From an uncultured Alphaproteobacteria bacterium (GTDB taxonomy: Bacteria; Pseudomonadota; Alphaproteobacteria; UBA7887): a stretch of 10,714 bases of DNA. Each line of letters opens with the position of its first letter. Positions within the stretch are counted from its first letter, which is position 1. Below are positions 1 through 7,081 of this stretch, piece by piece. The stretch lies in assembly GCA_913044255.1 (NCBI GenBank), contig CAJWOI010000066.1, positions 1 to 10,714 on the forward strand. Direction: 5' to 3'. The position numbers and the translations under genes are program-made. The notes below the pieces were generated by a model that saw nothing but the letters and a program-made list of their open reading frames with translations, searched no databases and was not told where the DNA came from.

Positions 1-785
1 TCAATGGATACAAGATTGTCCGTCCTGCCAATAGCTTCTGTACTGGGGGAAAACTGAAGCGCAGAGGGAAGAACTCCGGATTCATCGGCATATTTGATTG
101 CTGGCATTGGGTCGGGCGCGGCCAACCATCTAAGTAATTCGGAGCAGATTCTTTCACCTGAGAGTGAGTTCAATTTGCTAGCGGCTGCACCGCAGGCGTC
201 AAGAGCTTTGGGGTCGGGCGGGCCTTTACCAAAATAGGCGTAGAAACGAAAAAACCGAAGAATGCGAAGCGTATCCTCCTGAATTCTCCTCTCGGCATTT
301 CCCACGAACCGTACGACACCAGACTTTAAATCACTTGCTCCTTTAAGTGGGTCATATAACGTCCCATTTATGTCACAATACATAGCGTTGATGGTAAAAT
401 CCCGGCGGCTTGCATCGATCGACCAATCCTCGGTAAATTGTACTGTTGCGTGACGCCCATCAGTATCAACATCCCGGCGCAACGTAGTGATTTCGAATGT
501 CTCGTCGGCAACGATGGCGGTGATGGTGCCGTGTTTTACGCCCGTAGGGATTGCCTTCAGTCCTGCCGCTTCCAACAGCATGATCACCCGGTTTGGTGCT
601 ATCGATGTGGCAATGTCTATATTATCCCCGCCTTGCTGTCCGTTCAGTGCATCACGGACGCAGCCGCCGACAAACCTGGCCTCCCCGCCCTTTTTGATAA
701 GTGCGTTCATTACCGCCTGTGTGGCCGGCCTACGCATCCACTGTTGAATGGGTATTTTAGTTGTTAATGTTGTCGGGAGCGTCAC
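1..785 (-). CDS. cca: CCA tRNA nucleotidyltransferase (3' end missing)
   Basis: This enzyme adds or repairs the CCA tail at the 3' end of tRNAs from CTP and ATP in the cytosol. The window holds the first 261 codons; the C-terminal part runs off the left edge. The class II nucleotidyltransferase/poly(A) polymerase head is clear: GGCVRD at residues 40-45, NIDIAT at 55-60, the stretch HGTITA (85-90) leading to EITTLRRDVDTDGR (98-111), and RRDFTINAM at 127-135. The RNA- and nucleotide-binding motif EDTLRILRF follows at 170-178. I chose the GTG at 785-783 because the reading frame is closed by TGA just upstream (791-789), because it overlaps the stop of the DUF6111 gene in a GTGA arrangement, and because it keeps the family's N-terminal tryptophan segment (QQWM, 14-17). 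An ATG at residue 17 is the alternative start. The first aspartate of the usual DxD metal motif appears to be Asn55. It is the fourth gene of a minus-strand unit. Confidence 0.93.
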   Translation of the reverse strand, partial: MTLPTTLTTKIPIQQWMRRPATQAVMNALIKKGGEARFVGGCVRDALNGQQGGDNIDIATSIAPNRVIMLLEAAGLKAIPTGVKHGTITAIVADETFEITTLRRDVDTDGRHATVQFTEDWSIDASRRDFTINAMYCDINGTLYDPLKGASDLKSGVVRFVGNAERRIQEDTLRILRFFRFYAYFGKGPPDPKALDACGAAASKLNSLSGERICSELLRWLAAPDPMPAIKYADESGVLPSALQFSPSTEAIGRTDNLVSI

Positions 786-1057
786 CGTTCAACGCGTCCC
801 GGGACTATTCCACCGTCCTCAATATGTGGTGGCACGTAGGTTCCACCTGGCTTTTCTCCACTCCATATACCAAGTATGACCATCGCTAATATCATTACAG
901 CAAGACCTGACATTAACATAATCAACCAAGGCGCATCGCGGGCTTTAGGGTTTTCCGTACCTAGCGCCTTCGCTCGCTTGCGAGCATAAAATAACCACCC
1001 CATATAAATTGCTATGGGTAGCAGTAGCGGCAGGATTTTTGTAAAAAATAGTTTCAC
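782..1057 (-). CDS. DUF6111 family small membrane protein
   Basis: This 91-residue inner-membrane protein has unknown function. Two hydrophobic segments are visible, at about residues 5-24 and 44-64, separated by a basic loop (ARKRAKAL, 25-32). It ends in a polar tail with the pattern GGTYVPPHIEDGGIVPG (71-87), which I recognise as the conserved end of the alphaproteobacterial DUF6111 family, usually found beside a Nudix gene and cca. The start is GTG at 1057-1055, three bases after the Nudix stop codon, with no strong ribosome binding site, so translation is probably coupled to the upstream gene. Its own TGA (784-782) overlaps the GTG start of cca. The basic loop predicts a cytosolic connection with both ends facing the periplasm, but this is an inference from charge only. 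No catalytic residues can be named. Confidence 0.85.
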   Translation of the reverse strand: MKLFFTKILPLLLPIAIYMGWLFYARKRAKALGTENPKARDAPWLIMLMSGLAVMILAMVILGIWSGEKPGGTYVPPHIEDGGIVPGRVER

Positions 1058-1060
1058 GGT

Positions 1061-1666
1061 TCAGTTCATCATCAGTTCGCATAAATTAACTAGCATACGC
1101 GCCGTGGCACCCCAAATATAGTGATCGCGATAATCGAGAACGTAAAATTCTCGATGCTGACCAGAATCTGTAACTATATGGTCCCGTCGGTAGTTTTCAG
1201 CATCGAGGACCAGACTGAGTGGGATCTCAAAGGCGTCTGCCACTTCAAAAGTGTCCAATCGTAGATTTAAGGGCGGCGTGATGAGTCCCACCACCGGCAC
1301 AATACGAAAACCCGTACCTGTTAGGCATACATCTAGGTTCCCAAGAATTTGTACCTGGTTGGGATCTAGGTCGATTTCTTCCTCTGATTCCCGTAACGCA
1401 GTGGCAGTTGAATCATCGTCAATTTCTTCGCTTCGGCCACCCGGAAAGCTGATTTGCCCTGGATGGTCCTTTAAAAACGCGCCACGTTGCGTGAGCAGCA
1501 CAGTCAAGCCATCTACATGGTCGACGATCGGAACGAGTACCGCGGCTTGAGCCAAGTCTTCCACCGGTTTTTGAAAGTAGGTCTTAGATTCCATCGATAA
1601 CGCAGCGCTAATCTCGACCTTACTCCGACGATTGGCAAAGTTTTTAATTAGACGCGTTCGCATCAT
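1061..1666 (-). CDS. Nudix hydrolase, CoA pyrophosphatase type (NudL-like)
   Basis: A 201-residue cytosolic Nudix hydrolase, probably splitting CoA or a related nucleotide diphosphate into 4'-phosphopantetheine and 3',5'-ADP. Two adjacent motifs place it. Residues 57-77 carry the CoA-subfamily signature (LLTQRG, then HPGQISFPGG). The Nudix box continues through RESEEEIDL (92-100), including the metal-binding glutamates 96 and 97; the usual glycine near the end of the box is Asp99. The spacing between GG and RE matches E. coli NudL rather than the generic Nudix box. Length is typical. The ATG at 1666 is favoured by a good Shine-Dalgarno sequence about 10 bases upstream, and because MRTRLIKNFA resembles the N-terminal helix of related proteins. 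The gene overlaps the end of the DUF1285 gene by 23 bases. The substrate is inferred from the subfamily signature; other nucleoside diphosphate derivatives are possible. Confidence 0.9.
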   Translation of the reverse strand: MMRTRLIKNFANRRSKVEISAALSMESKTYFQKPVEDLAQAAVLVPIVDHVDGLTVLLTQRGAFLKDHPGQISFPGGRSEEIDDDSTATALRESEEEIDLDPNQVQILGNLDVCLTGTGFRIVPVVGLITPPLNLRLDTFEVADAFEIPLSLVLDAENYRRDHIVTDSGQHREFYVLDYRDHYIWGATARMLVNLCELMMN

Positions 1667-2231
1667 GTTGGTTTTTCTCCTCTAAGAAACAGCCAAGCGA
1701 AAAGCGGATTCGCTTGCTTTGGAGGAAAAGCTCTCCGGCCTCCGTATCCTCTTCAGCCCACAATACTAGATCGTAAAACACGGATCGTGCGATTAAAGCT
1801 TCTAGTCCGGGGCGGATGATTACATATGGTGCCGGTTGGCCCGTATCGGGATTCACAGCTACGTGTATTGGATGTTCCGGCCCTGCTTCGACGACTTCAT
1901 CAAGATTGGTTTGGAAATAGATGATTTGGTTCTCTCCGCCCCCAACCTGAGTTGCGGAGACCGCTATAAACGGTGCGTCCTCCACAGACACTTCCACCCG
2001 CTCGACAGGCGTTTCTAGCCAGAAGCGACCGTCACTTCCACACTTAAGTACCGTGGAATAGAGTTTTACTAGCGATTTGCGGAGGATTGGCGAACCGTGA
2101 TAGAACCACGTGCCGTCGCGTGCTATTCGAAAGTCTGGTTCGGTGTTGCTGCTATTACCTTCCTGCTCGCGCGCAGTATTCGCGATTTCCTTAGGTGTAT
2201 CGTATGGGCGGCCGCTGGAGATCGATTTCAT
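1644..2231 (-). CDS. DUF1285 domain-containing protein
   Basis: A 195-residue soluble protein of unknown function, first gene of the minus-strand unit. I recognise the DUF1285 family from a run of its conserved blocks: DFRIARDGTWFYHGSPI (33-49), LVKLYSTVL (54-62), ETPVERVEVSVEDAPFIAV (73-91), QTNLDE (107-112) with EHPIHV (119-124), and PYVIIRPGLEALIARSVFYDL (135-155). No signal peptide or membrane segment is visible, so it should be cytosolic. Two small beta-rich halves are typical of the family, but no catalytic residues are known to me. There is no downstream Met or Val before the domain, so the ATG at 2231 is the only sensible start. The roughly 30 residues ahead of the domain are polar and unlike the rest. 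It is divergent from the MoxR gene with a 37-base gap, a juxtaposition I associate with alphaproteobacteria. No function can be assigned. Confidence 0.88.
   Translation of the reverse strand: MKSISSGRPYDTPKEIANTAREQEGNSSNTEPDFRIARDGTWFYHGSPILRKSLVKLYSTVLKCGSDGRFWLETPVERVEVSVEDAPFIAVSATQVGGGENQIIYFQTNLDEVVEAGPEHPIHVAVNPDTGQPAPYVIIRPGLEALIARSVFYDLVLWAEEDTEAGELFLQSKRIRFSLGCFLEEKNQHDANASN
1677..1683 (-). promoter_or_regulatory. Ribosome binding site of the Nudix gene
   Basis: On the minus strand this reads AGAGGAG, a near-perfect Shine-Dalgarno sequence. It ends 10 bases before the ATG at 1666, or 13 before the adjacent ATG at 1663. It lies inside the last codons of the DUF1285 gene and decides the long Nudix start over the internal ATG at 1594. 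Confidence 0.7.
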
Positions 2232-2268
2232 GTCAGTACACTAAACAAAACGGCGGGTTGGAAATAGA
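2232..2268. promoter_or_regulatory. Short divergent gap between the DUF1285 and MoxR units
   Basis: Only 37 bases separate the two start codons, so the promoters of both units must overlap this gap and extend into the opposite coding regions. I see no convincing -35/-10 pair in either direction. A weak TACACT (2237-2242) could be a plus-strand -10, but nothing matching -35 lies at the right distance. GGAAA at 2260-2264 is the likely ribosome binding site of the MoxR gene. Confidence 0.35.
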
Positions 2269-3279
2269 ATGTCAGATGCGTTGTCTACCACTAAGCAACC
2301 GCAAGATGAAGTAGTCCAGGATGTTGATGCGCTAGTCGAAAGGATGAGCAAGGTTCGGAGTCACATAGGGACTTTGATTTTTGGCCAACAGGGTGTGCTT
2401 GATCAGGCACTCATTACTTTGTTATCGGGTGGGCACGTTTTGCTGGTGGGTGTCCCGGGTTTGGCAAAGACGCGGCTAACGGAAATTCTTGGAACAGTGC
2501 TTGGCTTGTCAGAGCGTCGCGTCCAGTTCACACCGGACTTAATGCCTGCTGATATTCTCGGTTCTGAAGTGCTCGAAGAATCGGAAACCGGCAGGCGCAG
2601 CTTCCGCTTTATCGAGGGTCCGGTATTTTGCCAACTTCTCATGGCCGATGAGATTAACCGTGCTAGCCCACGCACTCAATCGGCATTGCTTCAGGCAATG
2701 CAGGAGCGCCAGGTCTCGGTCGCGGGACGGAACCGCCTGCTACCTCATCCTTTTCATGTTATCGCAACGCAGAACCCAATTGAACAAGAGGGCATCTACC
2801 CCTTGCCCGAAGCGCAACTGGACCGGTTTTTGATGCAAGTAAATATCGACTATCCGGCGCTTGATGATGAATGGAAAATGCTCATCGAGACGACAGGGTC
2901 GGCCGAGAAAATTGCGGCGGCGATCATGACGGCAGAGGAGCTATTGGCGGCCCAGCAATTAGTGCGGAATGTGCCAGTCGGTGAAAGTGTGGTGAAGGCT
3001 ATACTAGAACTTGTCCGATCGGGGCGCCCTCAGACCAGCAATATCGCGCTGGTAACTGAAAATGTGTCTTGGGGCCCAGGGCCCAGGGCCGGACAAGCGT
3101 TGATGTTGGCCACACGTGCCCGAGCGCTTCTTGATGGGCGTATTTCGCCATCGATTGACGATGTCGTGGCATTGGCGCCGGCCGTGCTACGCCATCGGAT
3201 GAATATTAGCTTTGCTGCGCGTGCTGAAGGTCTCACGCTGGATCAGGTGATTGTAAAAATGTGCGCGCCTTTTGCATAG
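2269..3279 (+). CDS. MoxR family AAA+ ATPase
   Basis: A 336-residue cytosolic AAA+ ATPase of the MoxR family, whose members act as chaperone-like remodelling factors with von Willebrand A partners. All ATPase elements are present: Walker A GVPGLAKT (61-68), Walker B LLMADEIN (123-130), sensor 1 ATQNP (166-170, Asn169), the arginine-finger block EAQLDRF (181-187), and a sensor 2 block WGPGPRAGQAL (268-278, Arg273). The C-terminal lid follows to residue 336. Length is normal. The ATG at 2269 has GGAAA five bases upstream and gives an N-terminus of the usual size. It heads a four-gene plus-strand operon with a DUF58 protein 50 bases downstream, the classic MoxR pairing. The ATPase should be active; its client is not known. 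Expression control is not visible beyond the short divergent gap upstream. Confidence 0.95.
   Translation: MSDALSTTKQPQDEVVQDVDALVERMSKVRSHIGTLIFGQQGVLDQALITLLSGGHVLLVGVPGLAKTRLTEILGTVLGLSERRVQFTPDLMPADILGSEVLEESETGRRSFRFIEGPVFCQLLMADEINRASPRTQSALLQAMQERQVSVAGRNRLLPHPFHVIATQNPIEQEGIYPLPEAQLDRFLMQVNIDYPALDDEWKMLIETTGSAEKIAAAIMTAEELLAAQQLVRNVPVGESVVKAILELVRSGRPQTSNIALVTENVSWGPGPRAGQALMLATRARALLDGRISPSIDDVVALAPAVLRHRMNISFAARAEGLTLDQVIVKMCAPFA
3072..3090 (+). repeat. Short GGGCCCA tandem repeat inside the MoxR gene
   Basis: The 7-base unit GGGCCCA occurs two full times plus five bases. It overlaps the codons of the sensor 2 loop (WGPGPRAG) and each unit contains the palindrome GGGCCC. The protein motif probably dictates it, since Gly-Pro-Gly-Pro codons are GGN/CCN, so it need not have a DNA-level role. 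Confidence 0.5.
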
Positions 3280-3329
3280 AGTGTTGGCTTGTGCTCCACA
3301 GTGATAAAGAACGGACGAGATTTTAGGTA

Positions 3330-4220
3330 ATGGCGCAGTCCGTGCTTGATCTCCAGCGACGTGCCGAGGCTATCGCGGCCCCTTTGCCCCCATTGCTTAT
3401 AGCTGCCCAACGTATCGCTGCGTCGGTGCTTCAAGGTGTTCACGGTCGACGTCAGCCCGGCTCAGGTGAGACGTTTTGGCAGTTCCGTGGTTATCAGTCA
3501 ACTGACTCGGTGTCACTGATCGATTGGCGCCAATCAGCTAAATCACAACGGGTTTATGTGCGAGAACAGGAATGGGAAGCGTCTCAAAGTGTGTGGTTGT
3601 GGTGCGATCAATCCCCATCTATGAATTATCAATCGGACGAGGTGCCAGAGCCTAAAGTAGTCCGTGCCAAACTTTTGCTGCTGGCGATCGCCACATTGTT
3701 GCTTCGTGCGGGTGAGCAGGTTGGCTTGCTTGAATACGGCGGCAAACCGATGCGTGGCGTAAGTGCGCTTCCTCGTTTGGCGGAGGGCATAATGGGACAA
3801 AATGAGATTGCTGGTTCAAGTATGCCACCACTGGTTAGCTTATCTCGTCACGCACAAGTGGTGCTGATAAGTGATTTCCTGGTATCCCCAGATGAACTTC
3901 AAAGTGTTATCCAGTGGTTTGCTGGGCAAGGGCTGGTTGGTCATTTGATCCAAACTTTCGATCCGGCGGAGGAGACGCTACCTTTTGTGGGACGGGCCCG
4001 CTTTACTGGTCTGGAGGGCGAAGGAGAGACAGTAATAGGGCGCGTAGAAACTGTTCGGACTGATTATTCGAAGCAGTTGGCGGCGCATCGCGAAAATTTA
4101 TCGGATATTGCACGTCGGATGGGTTGGACTTTCTTAACTCATAGAAGTGATCATTCGCCCGCAACGGCGCTGTTGTCGATTTATTTGATGCTCTCCGGCA
4201 GCTTAGGTCGGTTAATCTGA
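3330..4220 (+). CDS. DUF58 domain protein with vWA metal site
   Basis: A 296-residue soluble DUF58 protein, the usual partner of MoxR ATPases. The DUF58 signature spans residues 45-71: SGETFWQFRGYQ, then a linker, then LIDWRQSAKS. It is followed by YVREQEWE (76-83) and a von Willebrand A-like strand WLWCDQSPSM (89-98). The latter contains an intact MIDAS metal motif DxSxS (Asp93, Ser95, Ser97). A second acidic strand LISDFL (179-184) fits the later MIDAS aspartate. No transmembrane segment or signal peptide is clear; residues 111-126 are moderately hydrophobic but sit inside the fold. The ATG at 3330 gives the N-terminal helix expected of homologs; the upstream GGACGAGA is a weak ribosome binding site. 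A metal-dependent contact with MoxR or with the downstream membrane proteins is inferred from the family. It is 50 bases after MoxR and 16 before the DUF4159 gene. Confidence 0.92.
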   Translation: MAQSVLDLQRRAEAIAAPLPPLLIAAQRIAASVLQGVHGRRQPGSGETFWQFRGYQSTDSVSLIDWRQSAKSQRVYVREQEWEASQSVWLWCDQSPSMNYQSDEVPEPKVVRAKLLLLAIATLLLRAGEQVGLLEYGGKPMRGVSALPRLAEGIMGQNEIAGSSMPPLVSLSRHAQVVLISDFLVSPDELQSVIQWFAGQGLVGHLIQTFDPAEETLPFVGRARFTGLEGEGETVIGRVETVRTDYSKQLAAHRENLSDIARRMGWTFLTHRSDHSPATALLSIYLMLSGSLGRLI

Positions 4221-4236
4221 GGGGCTTGCGCGTTTA

Positions 4237-7077
4237 ATGACCTTAGGTTTTGCTGCGTTAGGTTTTGCTGTCCCTTGGGCGTTGGGCGCGTTAGTTGTCT
4301 TGCCAGCCATATGGTGGCTACTCAAAGTTAATCCTCCAGCGCCTCGTATGATTCAGTTCCCAGCCGTTCGGTTTTTGTTGGGTTTGCATGGCGAGGAACA
4401 AACGCCGGCAAAGACGCCGTTGTGGTTGTTGCTGCTGCGTTTGGTAATAGCGACCCTTTTAATTTTATCGGTGGCGGGGCCCTTGTTAAACCCGTCACCC
4501 AGACTCGCGGGACAAGGACCGTTATTGCTTATAATCGATGATGGTTGGGCGTCAGCGATTGGTTGGAAGAACCGGATCCAAACCTTGATAACTTTGATAG
4601 AACAAGGGGCTAGAGATGATCGCAATATTATAATTGCCCGGGCTGCCCCTGTTCTGAGTGTGGATGGAGACACATCTATTGAAATCACCGATCCGTTAAC
4701 GGCTAAGGCCGCTAGAGAATTCGCTCAGGCGCTGATGCCGCAACCTTGGCCGTTGGACCGAGACGCATTGTTGGCGAGACTGAGCCTTGATGAGTTTCAG
4801 GAGTCGATTGGAGAAGCAACCTTAGTCGCATGGTTGAGCGACGGGTTGCATACGGGGTCTCCCACTCAAACTTTAGAGTTTGCCAAGGGTTTGCAGCGAT
4901 TTGGTCCGGTCAAAATCTATACGGAAGCCCTAAGTCGCCGTGCAATGATTTTGTTGACGCCTAAAAACACTGGTCTTGGCCTTGTCGCGCGCGTGCTCAG
5001 ACCAGAGGTGGGGGATGCATCAACAGTATGGGTTCGTGCAACAGCAGAAGATGGCAAGTTAATTGATAGGGTACCCATTAGATTCGATCCGGACGACAAG
5101 TTGGGCGAACAGCCTTTCAATTTGCCTGCCAATTTGCGGAACAAAATTTCCCGCATTGATCTTGAGGGGATACCGGGAGCGGGATCGGTGGTCCTGTTAG
5201 ATGAGCGCTGGCGAAGGAGGACGGTTGGCTTAATCTCAGGTGGTGGATTTGAAAGTCACCAACCACTCCTGTCTGACCTATATTATCTTGAGCGTGCGCT
5301 TAGCCCCTATAACGAGGTTCGTTATGGTGACATCGGTTCACTGATACACGATGATTTGTCGATATTGATGCTTGCGGATATTGGGCGCCTACCCGAACGC
5401 GAGCAAAAAACGCTTGCAACATGGGTGGAAGAAGGCGGCGTGTTAGTGCGTTTTGCAGGTCCACGTCTCTCCACAGGTGTAGATAGTTTAGTGCCGGTAC
5501 CGCTTCGTAATACCGGTGGGCGCGCTCTTGGAGGGGCTTTATCATGGCAGGAGCCGATGCGGCTTGCAGCGTTTGATGCTGCGTCACCTTTTGCGGAACT
5601 CAAAATTCCGGATGATGTAGTTATCAACCGGCAAGTGCTAGCCGAGCCATCACCAGAGATGAGTGTCCGCACGTGGGCTCGGCTGGTTGACGGGACCCCC
5701 TTGGTCACTGGCCTGAGCAAGGGAGAGGGTTGGTTAGTCTTGTTTCATACCACCGCCAACGCTGACTGGTCCAACCTCGTGTTGTCAGGCTTGTTTGTGG
5801 ATATGCTGCGCCGCGTGGTAGAGCTCGGAGATGAAGCGGGTGATGAGGTTGGGGCGGCCTTACTTCCGCCACTGAAGGTACTTGATGGATTCGGTCGCCT
5901 AGGACCACCAAACGTAGATTCATTCTCGATTCAAGCCGCCTCCGTTGGAAATCAGGTAATTGATTCAGCTCATCCGCCGGGCCTTTATGGGACTGCCACC
6001 ATACGTCGGGCACTAAATTTGGGAGACCAGATTGATAATTTGGCCTCAATTGAAGACCTACCGTTGGGTATTGAAAATGTTCAACTCGACGGGGATCTTC
6101 AAATCAGTTTGCGCCCTTGGCTCATGCTTGTCGCTATAATCTTGGCATTCGCGGATCAGGCGGTCGCGTTATGGATGCGGGGACTTTTGCCGATGCGTCG
6201 CTGGGGAAAAGTGGGCCCGGTAACTTTCTTTTTGCTGTGCCCGGCGGTGATACAGTTGATGGATGGTGCATCTGTCCATGCACAGACAACAAATTCTGAT
6301 GTTGGCCAATCAGAAAGTCTCAGTGACCCTAATGATGCGTTTCTTACTGACGCTACCCGGGGGGTGCGGCTGGCGTACGTCGTCACCGGTGATGATGAGG
6401 TCGATTCCATCAGTCGTGCCGGGCTTGTCGGGTTGAGTTGGGTGTTGCGCCAGCGTACTGCAGTGGAACCGACACGACCCGCTGCAGTCGATCCAGAGGC
6501 GGATAACTTGATTCTTTATCCGTTACTGTATTGGCCAATAACAGATCAACAATCGCTCTTATCAGCTAGCGCTCTAGCAAACATTGATCACTATTTGCAA
6601 GTAGGCGGCATGATCCTTCTGGATACACGAGATCAGGCAGTGAATGAACGACCCAAAGCAGCTGGTCAGCGTTCCACCAACCTCTTGCAACAAATGCTCG
6701 GGAATCTCAACCTGCCATCCTTGTCCGTGGTTCCTCAAGGTCACGCTCTAACACAGTCCTTTTATCTAATCGATCATTTTCCAGGGCGATGGGATGGTGG
6801 TGATGTATGGGTCGAGCAGTACGAGGGCGGCATAAATGATGGTGTGTCGTCTTTAGTGGTTGGAGGCAATGATTGGGCTGCAGCTTGGGCGTTGTCTCCG
6901 AGTGGCAACCCTTTATTCCCAGCGGTACCAGGTGGGGAACGCCAACGTGAATTGGCATTTCGTTTTGGGATAAATTTGACCATGTATGCCCTGACGGGAA
7001 ACTACAAGGCGGATCAAGTGCATATCCCCGCAATCTTGCGTCGACTCAAGCGCGGTGAGGCAAATACTGCAAAGTAG
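4237..7077 (+). CDS. BatA-like membrane protein with C-terminal DUF4159 domain
   Basis: A 946-residue membrane protein of unknown function. The N-terminus is a BatA-type double anchor, with hydrophobic segments at about 8-29 and 61-84 separated by the conserved P..P..IQFP stretch. Next comes a vWA-like strand LLLIIDDGWAS (96-106), whose MIDAS is degenerate because Trp104 sits where Ser is expected. A glutamine-amidotransferase-like region follows at about 330-540 (LISGGGF near 332, WVEEGGVLVRFAGP at 396-409). Two more hydrophobic segments lie at about 626-648 and 659-674; the second ends in a signal-peptidase-like SVHA|Q (679-683). DUF4159 covers about 705-935, opening with TRGVRLAYVVTGDD and ending with INLTMYALTGNYKADQVHIPA. 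It probably sits in the inner membrane with large periplasmic portions. TGAGGGG at the DUF58 stop codon is a distant ribosome binding site, suggesting coupled translation. It is not an enzyme by any motif I can see. Confidence 0.92.
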   Translation: MTLGFAALGFAVPWALGALVVLPAIWWLLKVNPPAPRMIQFPAVRFLLGLHGEEQTPAKTPLWLLLLRLVIATLLILSVAGPLLNPSPRLAGQGPLLLIIDDGWASAIGWKNRIQTLITLIEQGARDDRNIIIARAAPVLSVDGDTSIEITDPLTAKAAREFAQALMPQPWPLDRDALLARLSLDEFQESIGEATLVAWLSDGLHTGSPTQTLEFAKGLQRFGPVKIYTEALSRRAMILLTPKNTGLGLVARVLRPEVGDASTVWVRATAEDGKLIDRVPIRFDPDDKLGEQPFNLPANLRNKISRIDLEGIPGAGSVVLLDERWRRRTVGLISGGGFESHQPLLSDLYYLERALSPYNEVRYGDIGSLIHDDLSILMLADIGRLPEREQKTLATWVEEGGVLVRFAGPRLSTGVDSLVPVPLRNTGGRALGGALSWQEPMRLAAFDAASPFAELKIPDDVVINRQVLAEPSPEMSVRTWARLVDGTPLVTGLSKGEGWLVLFHTTANADWSNLVLSGLFVDMLRRVVELGDEAGDEVGAALLPPLKVLDGFGRLGPPNVDSFSIQAASVGNQVIDSAHPPGLYGTATIRRALNLGDQIDNLASIEDLPLGIENVQLDGDLQISLRPWLMLVAIILAFADQAVALWMRGLLPMRRWGKVGPVTFFLLCPAVIQLMDGASVHAQTTNSDVGQSESLSDPNDAFLTDATRGVRLAYVVTGDDEVDSISRAGLVGLSWVLRQRTAVEPTRPAAVDPEADNLILYPLLYWPITDQQSLLSASALANIDHYLQVGGMILLDTRDQAVNERPKAAGQRSTNLLQQMLGNLNLPSLSVVPQGHALTQSFYLIDHFPGRWDGGDVWVEQYEGGINDGVSSLVVGGNDWAAAWALSPSGNPLFPAVPGGERQRELAFRFGINLTMYALTGNYKADQVHIPAILRRLKRGEANTAK

Positions 7078-7081
7078 TGCA

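Noticed and set aside
438..767. Plus-strand open frames of 109 and 86 codons
   Set aside because: The minus strand here encodes the unmistakable catalytic head of the CCA enzyme, which was easy to overlook because its gene runs off the window edge.
3072..3090. GGGCCCA tandem repeat as a regulatory or recombination site
   Set aside because: It is explained by the codons of the conserved Gly-Pro-rich sensor 2 loop of the MoxR ATPase.
5322..5720. 132-codon open frame on the minus strand
   Set aside because: It is antisense to the conserved middle of the BatA/DUF4159 gene; the low-complexity Ser/Arg/Pro-rich translation is typical of a shadow frame.
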